64,000 bases of DNA from Nocardia blacklockiae. Lineage in GTDB: Bacteria > Actinomycetota > Actinomycetes > Mycobacteriales > Mycobacteriaceae. Below the pieces are notes generated by a model. That model made no database searches and had not been told where the DNA came from. It saw only the letters and a program-made list of their open reading frames with translations. The position numbers and the translations under genes are program-made. Shown piece after piece: positions 43,858 to 52,039 of the stretch (its first letter is position 1; each line of letters opens with the position of its first letter). Where the stretch lies: positions 248,001 through 312,000 of the forward strand of contig NZ_JADLRJ010000005.1 of NCBI RefSeq assembly GCF_015477355.1. The letters run 5' to 3'.

Positions 43858-45495
43858 ATGACCGACTCTCCGCGCACCGCGGGTACCAGCGAAGCCGATT
43901 ACGTCGTCGTGGGCGCCGGCAGCGCCGGTGCCATCGTCGCGGGCCGGCTGGCCGAGCACGGCGCCAGCGTGATCCTGCTGGAGGCGGGCCGCAAGGACAA
44001 CACCCGGCTGGTCCGGGTGCCGGGCATGATCACGACGGTGCACACGGTTCCCCAGCTGAAGCACCAGGTCACCTGGAGTCAGTATTCGGTGCCGCAGAAG
44101 CACGCCAACGAACGCCGCATCCCGATGACCCGCGGCAAGGTGCTCGGCGGCTCCAGCTCGGTCAACGGCATGCTGTTCGTGCGCGGCAACAAGGCCAACT
44201 TCGACTCCTGGGCCGCCGAAGGCTGCGAGGGCTGGAGCTACCAGGACGTGCTGCCCGCCTACAAACGCCTGGAGAACTGGGAAGACGGCCCAAGCGACCT
44301 GCGGGGCGCCGGCGGACCCATCCAGGTCACCCGCCAGAAAGAACTCACCCCCATCGCCGAAGGCTTCCTCACCGCCGCCAGCGAAACCCTGGGCGTGCCG
44401 CAGATCGCCGACTACAACGGCGAATCCCAGGAAGGCATCAGCGTCTTCCAGCAAAGCGTCCGAAACGGCATCCGCTACAGCTCCGCACGCGGCTTCCTCA
44501 CCGAACGACCCAACCCCAACCTCCAGGTCGTCACCGGCGCCCACGCCGCCCGCGTCGTCATCGAGAAGGGCCGCGCCACCGGCGTGGAGATCATCGAGAA
44601 ACGCGGCCGCCGCCGCATCATCCGCGCCGCCAAGGAAGTCATCGTCTCCGGCGGCGTCATGGGCTCGGCCCACACCCTGCTGCTGTCGGGCATCGGCCCC
44701 GCCGGACACCTGCGCGACCACGGCATCGACGTCCACGCCGACCTCCCCGTCGGACAGAACCTGCACGACCACCTGTTCGTCCCGATGACCTTCATCTCGA
44801 AAAAGGCGCTGCACCGGGGCATTCCGTCGCACTTCGCGGCGGGGATGCTGCGCGAGACGCTGCGGCCGGGCAGTTCGTGGTTCGGGCGCACGGTGTTCGA
44901 ATGCGTCGGGTTCGTGAAAACCTCGTTCGCCAAGGACATTCCGGATATGCAGATCCACACCCTGCCGTGGAGCTATCCGACGCCGAACCAGGACGAGGAC
45001 AAGCTGCACATGGTCGACCGCCGGTCGGCGATCACCGTCTTCCCGACGCTGATCTACCCGAAGAGCCGCGGCGACCTGCGGCTGGCGTCGACCGATCCGC
45101 TGGAGCAGCCGCTCATCGATCCGGGCTACCTGTCCGATTCCGCCGACGCCGATTTCCTCGTCGAGGCCATCGGCATGATCCGCGACATCATGTCGTCGAA
45201 GACGATCGTGGGCGATGTGACCGAGGAGTTCTCGCCGGGCCCGGACTTCCGCGACGAGACCGCGCTGCGCCGGGAACTGCCCAACCGCATCCACTCCGTC
45301 TACCACCCCGTCGGCACCTGCCGCATGGGCGTCGACGAACGCGCCGTCGTCGACCCCCAGCTGCGCGTACGCGGCATCGAAGGACTCCGCGTCGCCGACG
45401 CCTCCATCATGCCCAGCATCACCGGCGGCAACACCAACGCACCCTCCTACATGATCGGCGAGAAGTGCGCCGAATTCATCACCGCCGGAATGTAA
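43858..45495 (+). CDS. GMC-family FAD oxidoreductase (choline-dehydrogenase-like)
   Basis: This 545-residue GMC enzyme has the FAD motif VVVGAGSAGAIVAGRLAEHG, GMC signature GKVLGGSSSVNGMLFVRGNK, signature 2 GVMGSAHTLLLSGIGP, active-site His in HPVGTCRMGVDE and Asn/His region GGNTNAPSYMIGEK. It oxidises an alcohol with FAD, substrate unknown. The fusion with KstR-like boxes suggests a place in sterol or lipid metabolism. Base composition of the coding strand changes inside the gene: about 44285-44775 and 45290-45480 are C-rich, while about 44780-45290 is G-rich, as if segments had different histories. Confidence 0.93.
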   Translation: MTDSPRTAGTSEADYVVVGAGSAGAIVAGRLAEHGASVILLEAGRKDNTRLVRVPGMITTVHTVPQLKHQVTWSQYSVPQKHANERRIPMTRGKVLGGSSSVNGMLFVRGNKANFDSWAAEGCEGWSYQDVLPAYKRLENWEDGPSDLRGAGGPIQVTRQKELTPIAEGFLTAASETLGVPQIADYNGESQEGISVFQQSVRNGIRYSSARGFLTERPNPNLQVVTGAHAARVVIEKGRATGVEIIEKRGRRRIIRAAKEVIVSGGVMGSAHTLLLSGIGPAGHLRDHGIDVHADLPVGQNLHDHLFVPMTFISKKALHRGIPSHFAAGMLRETLRPGSSWFGRTVFECVGFVKTSFAKDIPDMQIHTLPWSYPTPNQDEDKLHMVDRRSAITVFPTLIYPKSRGDLRLASTDPLEQPLIDPGYLSDSADADFLVEAIGMIRDIMSSKTIVGDVTEEFSPGPDFRDETALRRELPNRIHSVYHPVGTCRMGVDERAVVDPQLRVRGIEGLRVADASIMPSITGGNTNAPSYMIGEKCAEFITAGM

Positions 45496-45537
45496 TTCGC
45501 TGAAGCGGGAGCATTCCCGCCACGCGACCGCACCCGA

Positions 45538-45575
45538 ACGCCCACCGACCGCCTCCACAGGCGTCCGGTGGGCGT
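45538..45575 (+). terminator. Hairpin terminator after the GMC gene
   Basis: A 10-bp arm ACGCCCACCG (45538-45547) pairs with 45566-45575. An inner GCCT/AGGC stem extends it. A weaker 6-bp hairpin (GCGGGA/TCCCGC at 45505-45520) lies nearer the stop. Confidence 0.75.
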
Positions 45576-45700
45576 CGTGCATCCGCAGCCCGCCCTCCGT
45601 CGCGATCCGATCGCACCCAGCGGCGATGAGGTCGGCACGCGGACACTCGCCCGTCCGCAGTTCCCCGGCCGGCACGCGGAGCGGTGCGAAACTTGGGCTC

Positions 45701-46759
45701 GTGGGCGAACCTTCGGCTCGGCGGGCGGCGGCGGGCACTCGCGTGGCGGGCGTGCGGAATCTCAAGCCCGGGTGGTTCGCCGCCGTGATGGCGACCGGGA
45801 TCGTGTCGCGGGCGGTCACCGGGGCGGGGTGGGCGTGGGGCGGCGATGTGCTGTTGGTCATCGGGCTGGTGGCGTTCGCGGTGCTGACCGTGGCGACGCT
45901 GCTGCGGCTGGCCTTCTTCCCTGCCGAGGCCCTCGCCGACGCCCGCAATCCGGCCGTCGGGTTCACCTATCTGACCTTCGTCGCCGGGTCTGCGGTGCTC
46001 GCTGCGGGCCTGGCCAAGCACGATCGGGCGACACCCGCGCTGGTGCTGCTGGGGATCGCGGCCGCGGCGTGGCTGCTGCTGTGCTACGCGATCCCGGCGG
46101 CGCTGATGGTGCACCACGCGCCGGACGAGGCGGTCACCGGTGCGGACGGCACCTGGTTCCTGTGGGTGGTCGGCACGCAGTCGCTGGCCGTCGCCGCCAC
46201 GCTGCTGCCGCAGCCGTGGGGCCACCGTTTCGCGGTGCCGGCGCTGCTGTGCTGGTCGGTGGGTGTCGTGCTGTATCTGGGTGTGGCGGCGCTGGTGCTG
46301 GGCACGCTGTTCGGCGGCGCGCTGACGGCGGCGAAACTCGTTCCGGCGTATTGGGTTTTCATGGGCGCGACCGCGATCAGCGTGCTGGCCGGGGCGCAGG
46401 TGCTGGAGGACGGGCCGGATCGGCTCGTCACCGAGGTGCGGCCCTTCGTCGCCGGTGCGGCGCTCGCGCTGTGGGCGTTCGGCAGCTGGCTGATCCCGCT
46501 GCTGCTGGCCGCCGGGGTGTGGCGGCACCTGGTGCGGCACTTCGCCGTGGCCTACGAGCCCGGCCTGTGGAGCATCGTGTTCCCGATCGGCATGTACGGC
46601 GTCGGCACCGCCGAACTCGGGCGCGTGCTCGGCGCGCACTGGATGGTCACCTTCGGGCACGCCGAGGCCTGGGTGGCGCTGGGCGCGTGGCTCGCCACCG
46701 CGGCCGCCCTCGTGGTCACTCTGCTCCGGCGACGGCGGCGACCAGCGGCCGAAACGTAA
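45701..46759 (+). CDS. TDT-family (SLAC1/TehA-like) membrane transporter
   Basis: A GTG at 45701 gives 352 residues; upstream in-frame starts lack support. Ten hydrophobic segments are visible, from NLKPGWFAAVMATGIVSRAV to WVALGAWLATAAALVVTLL. The GWFAAVMATGI opening and the YEPGLWSIVFPIGMYGVGT block are features of the C4-dicarboxylate/tellurite (TDT) family, which includes TehA and plant SLAC1 anion channels. Ligand unknown; possible roles are sulfite, chloride or malate export. Confidence 0.85.
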   Translation: MGEPSARRAAAGTRVAGVRNLKPGWFAAVMATGIVSRAVTGAGWAWGGDVLLVIGLVAFAVLTVATLLRLAFFPAEALADARNPAVGFTYLTFVAGSAVLAAGLAKHDRATPALVLLGIAAAAWLLLCYAIPAALMVHHAPDEAVTGADGTWFLWVVGTQSLAVAATLLPQPWGHRFAVPALLCWSVGVVLYLGVAALVLGTLFGGALTAAKLVPAYWVFMGATAISVLAGAQVLEDGPDRLVTEVRPFVAGAALALWAFGSWLIPLLLAAGVWRHLVRHFAVAYEPGLWSIVFPIGMYGVGTAELGRVLGAHWMVTFGHAEAWVALGAWLATAAALVVTLLRRRRRPAAET

Positions 46760-47082
46760 CGGCGCGAACCGGAGTAGGAGCCCGCGACCGTCGGCCGGTC
46801 ACCGTGGACCAGGTCGGCGCGCCCGCTATCGAGGCCCGGAATGAATCGGCACCGTTGCGTGTTGTGGAGGTTGCCGCTACCGTAGGCACTGTCGCAATCG
46901 TGTGGATGTAGGTAGACCCGGGCGGTCCCTCCCACAAGATTTCTTCACTCGCTCCGAGCCGAACCTCCGGCGCGCACCGCGCCACCTCTCGTATCCCGGC
47001 CGGGGATCTCCACCGCGGCTCCACACCGCGCTCACGGCGCTCGCCGCGATCACGATACATCCCTACCTTCAGGAGAAATACC
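46760..47082 (+). other. Long C-rich leader upstream of the rho-like gene
   Basis: About 320 bp lie between the TDT gene and the rho-like gene. From about 46920 the plus strand is C-rich and looks poorly structured (CTTCACTCGCTCCGAGCCG). This resembles rut-type RNA, through which rho genes often regulate themselves. AGGAG precedes the ATG at 47083. No other feature was recognised. Confidence 0.4.
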
Positions 47083-48240
47083 ATGAAAGACAAGACAATT
47101 CACAACACCGGCGGTGCCGCGGACGCGACCGCCGCCACACCGGTCACCGGCATCCTGGACATCGCCGACAACCACGCGTCGCTGCGCGTCGACGGCTACC
47201 TGGCCGGGCCGAACGACGCCCACGTGTCGCCGCGCCTGGTCCGCGAGTACGGGTTGCGCCGCGGCGACGCCGTCACCGGCGCGTGCGGGCCCAAGCGGGA
47301 CGGCGTCAAGTTCGCGCCGCTGGTCCGCGTCGACACGGTCAACGGGCTGTCGCCGGAGCAGGCCCGGTCCCGGCCGCACTTCGCCGATCTCGTCCCCATC
47401 TATCCACAGGACCGGCTGCGGCTGGAGACCGAGCCGCACGAGATGACCACGCGCATCACGGATTTGGCGATGCCGATCGGGAAAGGCCAACGCGCCCTGG
47501 TGGTCGCGCCGCCCAAGGCCGGGAAAACCTCTGTGCTGCAAGCGATCGCGCACGGCATCGCCAAGAACCACCCCGAATGCCAGCTGATGCTGGTGCTGGT
47601 GGGCGAGCGCCCGGAGGAGGTCACCGACCTCGCCCGCGCGGTTCCCGCCGACATCGCCGCCGCCACCTTCGACCAGCCGCCGCGCGAGCACGTCGCGGTC
47701 GCCGAGCTGGCCATCGAGCACGCCAAGCGGCTGGTCGAGATGGGCCGCGACGTGGTGGTGCTGCTGGATTCGCTCACCCGCCTGGCCCGCGCCTACAACC
47801 TGGCCTCGCCGGCCTCCGGGCGCGTGCTGTCCGGCGGCGTGGACGCCGCCGCGCTCGCCCCGCCGAAGAAGTTCCTCGGCGCGGCCCGCAACATCGAGAA
47901 CGGCGGGTCGCTCACCATCATCGCCAGCGCCCTGGTGGAAACCGGCTCGGTGGCCGACACCGTGATCTTCGAGGAGTACAAGGGCACCGGCAACGCCGAA
48001 CTCAAGCTCGACCGCCGCACCGCCGAACGGCGCCTGCACCCCGCGGTCGACGTCACCCAGTCCAGCACCCGCAAGGACGACCTGCTGATGACGCCGGACG
48101 AGGCGGCCGCCGTGCGGTCGCTGCGCGCCACCCTGGCCGGCCGCGAACCGCAGCAGGCCCTCGAACTCCTGCTCACCGGCCTGCGCCAGACCGACACCAA
48201 CGCCGAATTCCTCGCCGGCATCCGCGCCGCCGGTAGCTGA
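47083..48240 (+). CDS. Compact Rho-like transcription termination factor (second rho)
   Basis: This 385-residue Rho homologue begins with about 20 variable residues and goes straight into the RNA-binding cold-shock fold GILDIADNHASLRVDGYLAG. It lacks the usual Rho_N helical domain and the long Arg/Asp-rich actinobacterial insertion. The ATPase core is well kept: Walker A VVAPPKAGKTSVLQAIA, VLVGERPEEVTDLAR, Walker B VVVLLDSLTRLARAYN, then SGGVDAAALAPPKKFLGAAR and IFEEYKGTGNAELKLDR (R-loop). It could be an RNA helicase or terminator with reduced rut dependence. A full-length chromosomal rho is expected elsewhere. Confidence 0.92.
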   Translation: MKDKTIHNTGGAADATAATPVTGILDIADNHASLRVDGYLAGPNDAHVSPRLVREYGLRRGDAVTGACGPKRDGVKFAPLVRVDTVNGLSPEQARSRPHFADLVPIYPQDRLRLETEPHEMTTRITDLAMPIGKGQRALVVAPPKAGKTSVLQAIAHGIAKNHPECQLMLVLVGERPEEVTDLARAVPADIAAATFDQPPREHVAVAELAIEHAKRLVEMGRDVVVLLDSLTRLARAYNLASPASGRVLSGGVDAAALAPPKKFLGAARNIENGGSLTIIASALVETGSVADTVIFEEYKGTGNAELKLDRRTAERRLHPAVDVTQSSTRKDDLLMTPDEAAAVRSLRATLAGREPQQALELLLTGLRQTDTNAEFLAGIRAAGS

Positions 48241-48468
48241 CACCCGACCCGCCGAAGCGCCCGTATCCGCCGGAGCAGCCGCTGACGTGCGCGCCTGCCT
48301 CCCGGTCCCGGCGACCGAACGTTGCGCGGTATTAGCCGGGTCCCGACGCCGGGGTAGCCTGGTTTCCGGTTGGTGATCGTCGCGGGAAGGTCGCGCCGAC
48401 CTTGCTCGACTGGGAGGTGCCCCCTTGCTGCTGCTGGCCTGTGGTGTGACCGGCGGACGGAGGCCCCG

Positions 48469-49101
48469 GTGACCCCGCGCGAAGAGATCCTGCGCCGCGT
48501 GCGCGACGGCCTGATGGCGCTGCCCGACGACGAGCGCACCGTCACGCTCTCGCGGCATCCGCGCCACGCCGCGGTCGTCTCCCCGGTGGATCGTGCCGCC
48601 GCGGTCGAACAGTTTCTCGAACAGGCGAAACACTATGGCGCCGAAGGCGAACGCCTCACCGAGCCGGAGCTCGCGGACCGGGTGAACCTGGCCCTGCGCG
48701 CGCACGGCATCACCTCGGTGCTGGCGCCCGACGGCCTGCCCGAGGAGTGGCTCGAGCACTGGTCCGCGCCGGACGAGCACCGCACGGTCGTCGAGCACAG
48801 CCAGCAGTCCGCCTCGGAACCGGTGGACGCGATCGTCACCACCTGCACCGGCGCGGTCGCCGACTCGGGCACGCTCGTTCTCGACGGCGGTCCCGGCCAG
48901 CTCCGCCGCACCCCCGCCCTGGTGCCGCCCTGCCACGTCTGCGTGGTGCGCGCCGAACAGATCGTGCCCACGCTGCCCGAGGTGCTCGACAAGCTGGACC
49001 CGCGCCACCCCATCACCTTCTACGGCGGCCCGTCCGGGGCGGCCGACCTCCGCGCGACCGGGGACAGCCCGCGCCGGCTGATCGTCTTCGTCGTCGAATA
49101 G
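48469..49101 (+). CDS. lutC: LutC/YkgG-family (LUD domain) protein, without LutA/LutB
   Basis: A GTG at 48469 with GGACGGAGG upstream gives 210 residues. The LUD fold has FLEQAKHYGAEGERLTEPEL, DAIVTTCTGAVADSGTLVLD and VVRAEQIVPTLPEVLDKLDP, then FYGGPSGAADLRATG. In most bacteria LutC works with the Fe-S proteins LutA and LutB to oxidise L-lactate. No lutA or lutB is next to it here, so the partner genes must be elsewhere or this copy has another role. Confidence 0.85.
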   Translation: MTPREEILRRVRDGLMALPDDERTVTLSRHPRHAAVVSPVDRAAAVEQFLEQAKHYGAEGERLTEPELADRVNLALRAHGITSVLAPDGLPEEWLEHWSAPDEHRTVVEHSQQSASEPVDAIVTTCTGAVADSGTLVLDGGPGQLRRTPALVPPCHVCVVRAEQIVPTLPEVLDKLDPRHPITFYGGPSGAADLRATGDSPRRLIVFVVE

Positions 49102-49200
49102 CACCGCAAGCACTCGTTAAGTCCCCGCCAAGCCCGGGGCGGCATCGTCTGTCTCACCACCGGAGCTCACCGGTGCATCCCCGAGCCGGGGTTGGCACAG

Positions 49201-49240
49201 CGGACGTGACCCGTCTACGAGGGGTGGCGGGTCACGTCCG
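49201..49240. terminator. Hairpin, likely terminator after lutC
   Basis: CGGACGTGACCCG (49201-49213) pairs perfectly over 13 bp with 49228-49240 across a 14-nt loop, about 100 bp after the lutC stop. Confidence 0.75.
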
Positions 49241-49251
49241 ATGCGACCGCG

Positions 49252-49284
49252 TGCTCCTGCCGACCGGAGGGGGCGGCAGGAGCA
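49252..49284. terminator. Second adjacent hairpin
   Basis: TGCTCCTGCC (49252-49261) pairs with GGCAGGAGCA (49275-49284), a 10-bp stem with a G-rich 13-nt loop, starting 11 bp after the first hairpin. Tandem terminators, or a structured RNA, are the options. Confidence 0.6.
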
Positions 49285-49427
49285 TGCGCGGCAGTTTCCG
49301 GGCGGCGCGTATCTCGCGACAGGCCGGGGCCGCGGTGGCCGTTGCGGCGTTGTGATCTTGGTCGGCGGCGCGTCCCGCGAACTCGAGGAATGATGGGTGA
49401 TACACGCGAATGAGGTTGGGAGCGACG

Positions 49428-49487
49428 ATGGAAACCGCAGTCGTCTTCGTGCTGGCCTGCCTGCTCTACTGGTGGGGAATGCTGTAG
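49428..49487 (+). CDS. Possible 19-residue membrane peptide
   Basis: An ATG at 49428 preceded by TTGGGAGCGACG opens METAVVFVLACLLYWWGML, almost entirely a membrane helix with a short aromatic C-terminus. It resembles in style the tiny accessory subunits of transporters, but no family is recognised. It is convergent with the MFS gene. It could equally be a chance frame. Confidence 0.35.
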   Translation: METAVVFVLACLLYWWGML

Positions 49488-49575
49488 GCCGGTCGGCCGC
49501 CGTCCACGCGCTCCGCCCCGGTCGACGGCCGGGGCGGAGCGGTATTCACGGTGTTCGATTCGTCTCGGGACGGGG

Positions 49576-51117
49576 TCACGGTGTCGGGGCGACCGCCGCC
49601 GTCTCGTCGCTCGCGGCCGTATCCCCTTCGGCGGCAACGTCTTTCACATTGCGCATCAGGAACACCGCCACCACCGAGGCCGCCAGGGCGCTCAGCGCGC
49701 CGGCCGTGAAGGTGGCCGACATGGCCGAGCTGAAGGCGTGCCGGGCCAGGCCGATCAGGCCCTCGTCGCCGGTGCCGAGCGCGGCGGCGATGGATTCGCG
49801 CACCGCCGCGGGCGTCCACTCCGGCATCTCGTCGGTGTAGGTGCCGGCGAGGATCGCGCCCAGCACCGCGACGCCCATCGAGGCGCCCGCCTGCTGGATG
49901 GTGTCGTTCAGCGCGGAACCGACACCGGCGTGCTCGGCCGGGACCGTGCTCATCAGCGCGCCGATGGCCGCGGGCATCGCCAGTCCGGCGCCGGCGCCCA
50001 GCAGGGCCGTGGCCAGCGCGACGGGCCAGAAGCCGCTGTCCGCGTCGAGCACGGCCAGCGCGCCGAAGCCCGCCGCGACCACCACCAGCCCGGCCACGGT
50101 GACCACCTTCGCGCCGAACCGGCCCACCAGCGTGGCGCCCACTCCGTTGCAGGCCAGGATCGCGACCGCCATGGGTGTGAAGGCCAGCGCCGTGCGCATC
50201 GGCGTGTAACCGAGTACGAACTGCAGGTACTGGGTCAGCACCAGGACCAGGCCGCCGTTGGCGAAGGTCACCAGCACCAGCGAGAAACTCGACCCGGTGA
50301 AGGTGCGGTTGCGGAACAGGGCCAGCGGCACCATCGGCGAGTCGGTGGTGATCTCGCGAATCACGAAGCCGGTCAAGGCAATAGCGGCGACGGCGAAGGC
50401 GGTCAGCACGCCGGTGTCGCTCCAGCCGTCCTGCGGCACCGCGATGATCGCCCACACCAGCGCGACCATGCCCACCGTCGACAGCACCATGCCCGGGAAG
50501 TCGGGCCGCCGCCACGGCCCCTTCGACTCCGGCATCAGCACCAGGGCGGCGACGATCGCCAGGCCCGCGATCGGCACGTTCATCACGAAGACCGCACCCC
50601 ACCAGAAGTGGTCGAGCAGCGCGCCGCCGACCACGGGACCGCCGACCATGCCCAGCGTGGCCACCGAACTCCACGCGGCGATCGCCTTGGGGCGCTCGCG
50701 ATCGTCGAAGACGGTGATGAGGATCGACAGCGTGCTCGGCATGATCAGCACGCCGCCGAGGCCCATCACCACCCGGCCGGCGATCAGCAGTTCGGGCGTG
50801 CTCGCGTAGGCCGCCAGTAGCGAGGCGCCGCCGAACAGCACCAGGCCGAGGACCATCACCAGCCGCCGGCCGAACCGGTCGGACAGGCTGCCCGAGGTGA
50901 GCAGCAGCCCGGCGAACACCAGCAGGTAGGCGTCGATGATCCACTGGATCTGCTGGGCGCCGGCGTGCAGGTCGGTCGCGATGTCCGGGATCGCCACGGT
51001 CAGCACCATGTTGTCGATCACCAGCACCAGCGAGCTCAGGCACAGCACCACCAGGATCAGCCAGCGGCGCGGGTTGCGGGCGACCGCGTCCCCGGCGGTC
51101 GTTTCGAGCGTTTCCAT
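49576..51117 (-). CDS. DHA2/EmrB-QacA-family multidrug MFS transporter
   Basis: This 513-residue protein has 14 hydrophobic segments. The loop-2 motif is SDRFGRRLVMVLGLVLFGGA. Helix 1 carries an acidic SLVLVIDNMVLTVAIPDIA, as in QacA-type exporters. Motif C is seen as ATLGMVGGPVVGGALLD. It should export drugs or cationic compounds in exchange for protons. It is divergent from a TetR gene with a clear 10-12-10 inverted repeat between, giving a classic drug-sensing repressor/efflux pair. Confidence 0.93.
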   Translation of the reverse strand: METLETTAGDAVARNPRRWLILVVLCLSSLVLVIDNMVLTVAIPDIATDLHAGAQQIQWIIDAYLLVFAGLLLTSGSLSDRFGRRLVMVLGLVLFGGASLLAAYASTPELLIAGRVVMGLGGVLIMPSTLSILITVFDDRERPKAIAAWSSVATLGMVGGPVVGGALLDHFWWGAVFVMNVPIAGLAIVAALVLMPESKGPWRRPDFPGMVLSTVGMVALVWAIIAVPQDGWSDTGVLTAFAVAAIALTGFVIREITTDSPMVPLALFRNRTFTGSSFSLVLVTFANGGLVLVLTQYLQFVLGYTPMRTALAFTPMAVAILACNGVGATLVGRFGAKVVTVAGLVVVAAGFGALAVLDADSGFWPVALATALLGAGAGLAMPAAIGALMSTVPAEHAGVGSALNDTIQQAGASMGVAVLGAILAGTYTDEMPEWTPAAVRESIAAALGTGDEGLIGLARHAFSSAMSATFTAGALSALAASVVAVFLMRNVKDVAAEGDTAASDETAAVAPTP

Positions 51118-51159
51118 CGTGAACCCTTTCGAGCAGATTCCGCACGGCGTGCGTAATGA

Positions 51160-51191
51160 CGAACACTGTACGTCTCACCGCACAGTGTTCG
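51160..51191. promoter_or_regulatory. Inverted-repeat operator between MFS and TetR genes
   Basis: CGAACACTGT (51160-51169) and ACAGTGTTCG (51182-51191) form a perfect 10-bp inverted repeat with a 12-bp spacer. A second related dyad CGAAC-acc-GTTCG lies at 51216-51228, between it and the TetR start. Both are suited to TetR-dimer binding. Confidence 0.75.
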
Positions 51192-51270
51192 CAACAGGTA
51201 CGTCGTTCGCTTTTCCGAACACCGTTCGACACAGGCGCTATGCTGGACCGGGACGACGTTAGGAGCGGAG

Positions 51271-52020
51271 ATGGCCACCGACACACGGCACGGCACGGCA
51301 GCGGAGGGGATCCCCTCGGTGTGGACTCGCCCGCAGCGGGCGCGGCGGGAGACGCCCGCGCTGAGCCGCGACCAGATCGTCGCCGAGGCGATCGCCCTGC
51401 TGGACACCGAGGGTTTCGAGGCCTTGAGCATGCGCAAGCTCGGCGCGCGGCTGGGCGCGGGCGCGACCTCGCTCTACACCCACGTGTCGAACAAGGAGGA
51501 GATCCTCGAGCTGGTGGTCGACGAGGTCTTCGGCGAGGTGCCCGCGCCCGGCGTCGGCGAACCGGCGCGCTGGCGCGAGACCCTGCTGACGTTCGGCCGC
51601 GACGTGCGCGCGGTGATGCTGCGCCACCCGTGGGTGGGCGTGGTGCTGAGCAGCGCGGGGCTGGCCTTCCTCGGGCCGCACCTGATGCACCTGACCGAGC
51701 AGGTGCTGGCCGTGCTGGAAGCGGCCGGTTTCGACGACGACACGGCCGACCGCGTCACCAACACGATCTTCACCTACATCCTCGGCGCCACCTCGACCGA
51801 AGCGGCGATGCTGGCCACCGTCGCCCGCAGCGGGCTCGACGAGCAGCAGTGGATGGAGCGGCTGCTGGTGGCGTACGAGTCGGCGGCGCAGCCGTATCCG
51901 CGCAACTACAAGCGCTACGTCGAACACCGCGGCCGCGACTCGGCCGGTTATCGAGAGAGCACGTTCGACGAGGAACTGAACCTCATCATGGACGGCGCCG
52001 AACAACGCCGCCGGGGCTGA
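51271..52020 (+). CDS. TetR-family repressor of the divergent efflux pump
   Basis: This 249-residue product has IVAEAIALLDTEGFEALSMR and LGARLGAGATSLYTHVSNKE as the DNA-binding domain. The C-terminal domain (WRETLLTFGRDVRAVMLRHP, HLMHLTEQVLAVLEAAGF) is of the TetR_C class found in tetracycline and drug repressors. The ATG lies 154 bp from the MFS start. It probably binds the inverted repeats between the two genes and releases them on drug binding. Confidence 0.92.
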   Translation: MATDTRHGTAAEGIPSVWTRPQRARRETPALSRDQIVAEAIALLDTEGFEALSMRKLGARLGAGATSLYTHVSNKEEILELVVDEVFGEVPAPGVGEPARWRETLLTFGRDVRAVMLRHPWVGVVLSSAGLAFLGPHLMHLTEQVLAVLEAAGFDDDTADRVTNTIFTYILGATSTEAAMLATVARSGLDEQQWMERLLVAYESAAQPYPRNYKRYVEHRGRDSAGYRESTFDEELNLIMDGAEQRRRG

Positions 52021-52039
52021 ATGGAGCCGAGCGCTGGAC

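Larger units (their letters stand above)
49102..49575. other. Intergenic region after lutC
   Basis: This 474-bp stretch has two strong consecutive hairpins (49201-49240 and 49252-49284) and a 19-codon open frame (49428-49487). The rest has no convincing gene or operator. Confidence 0.5.
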
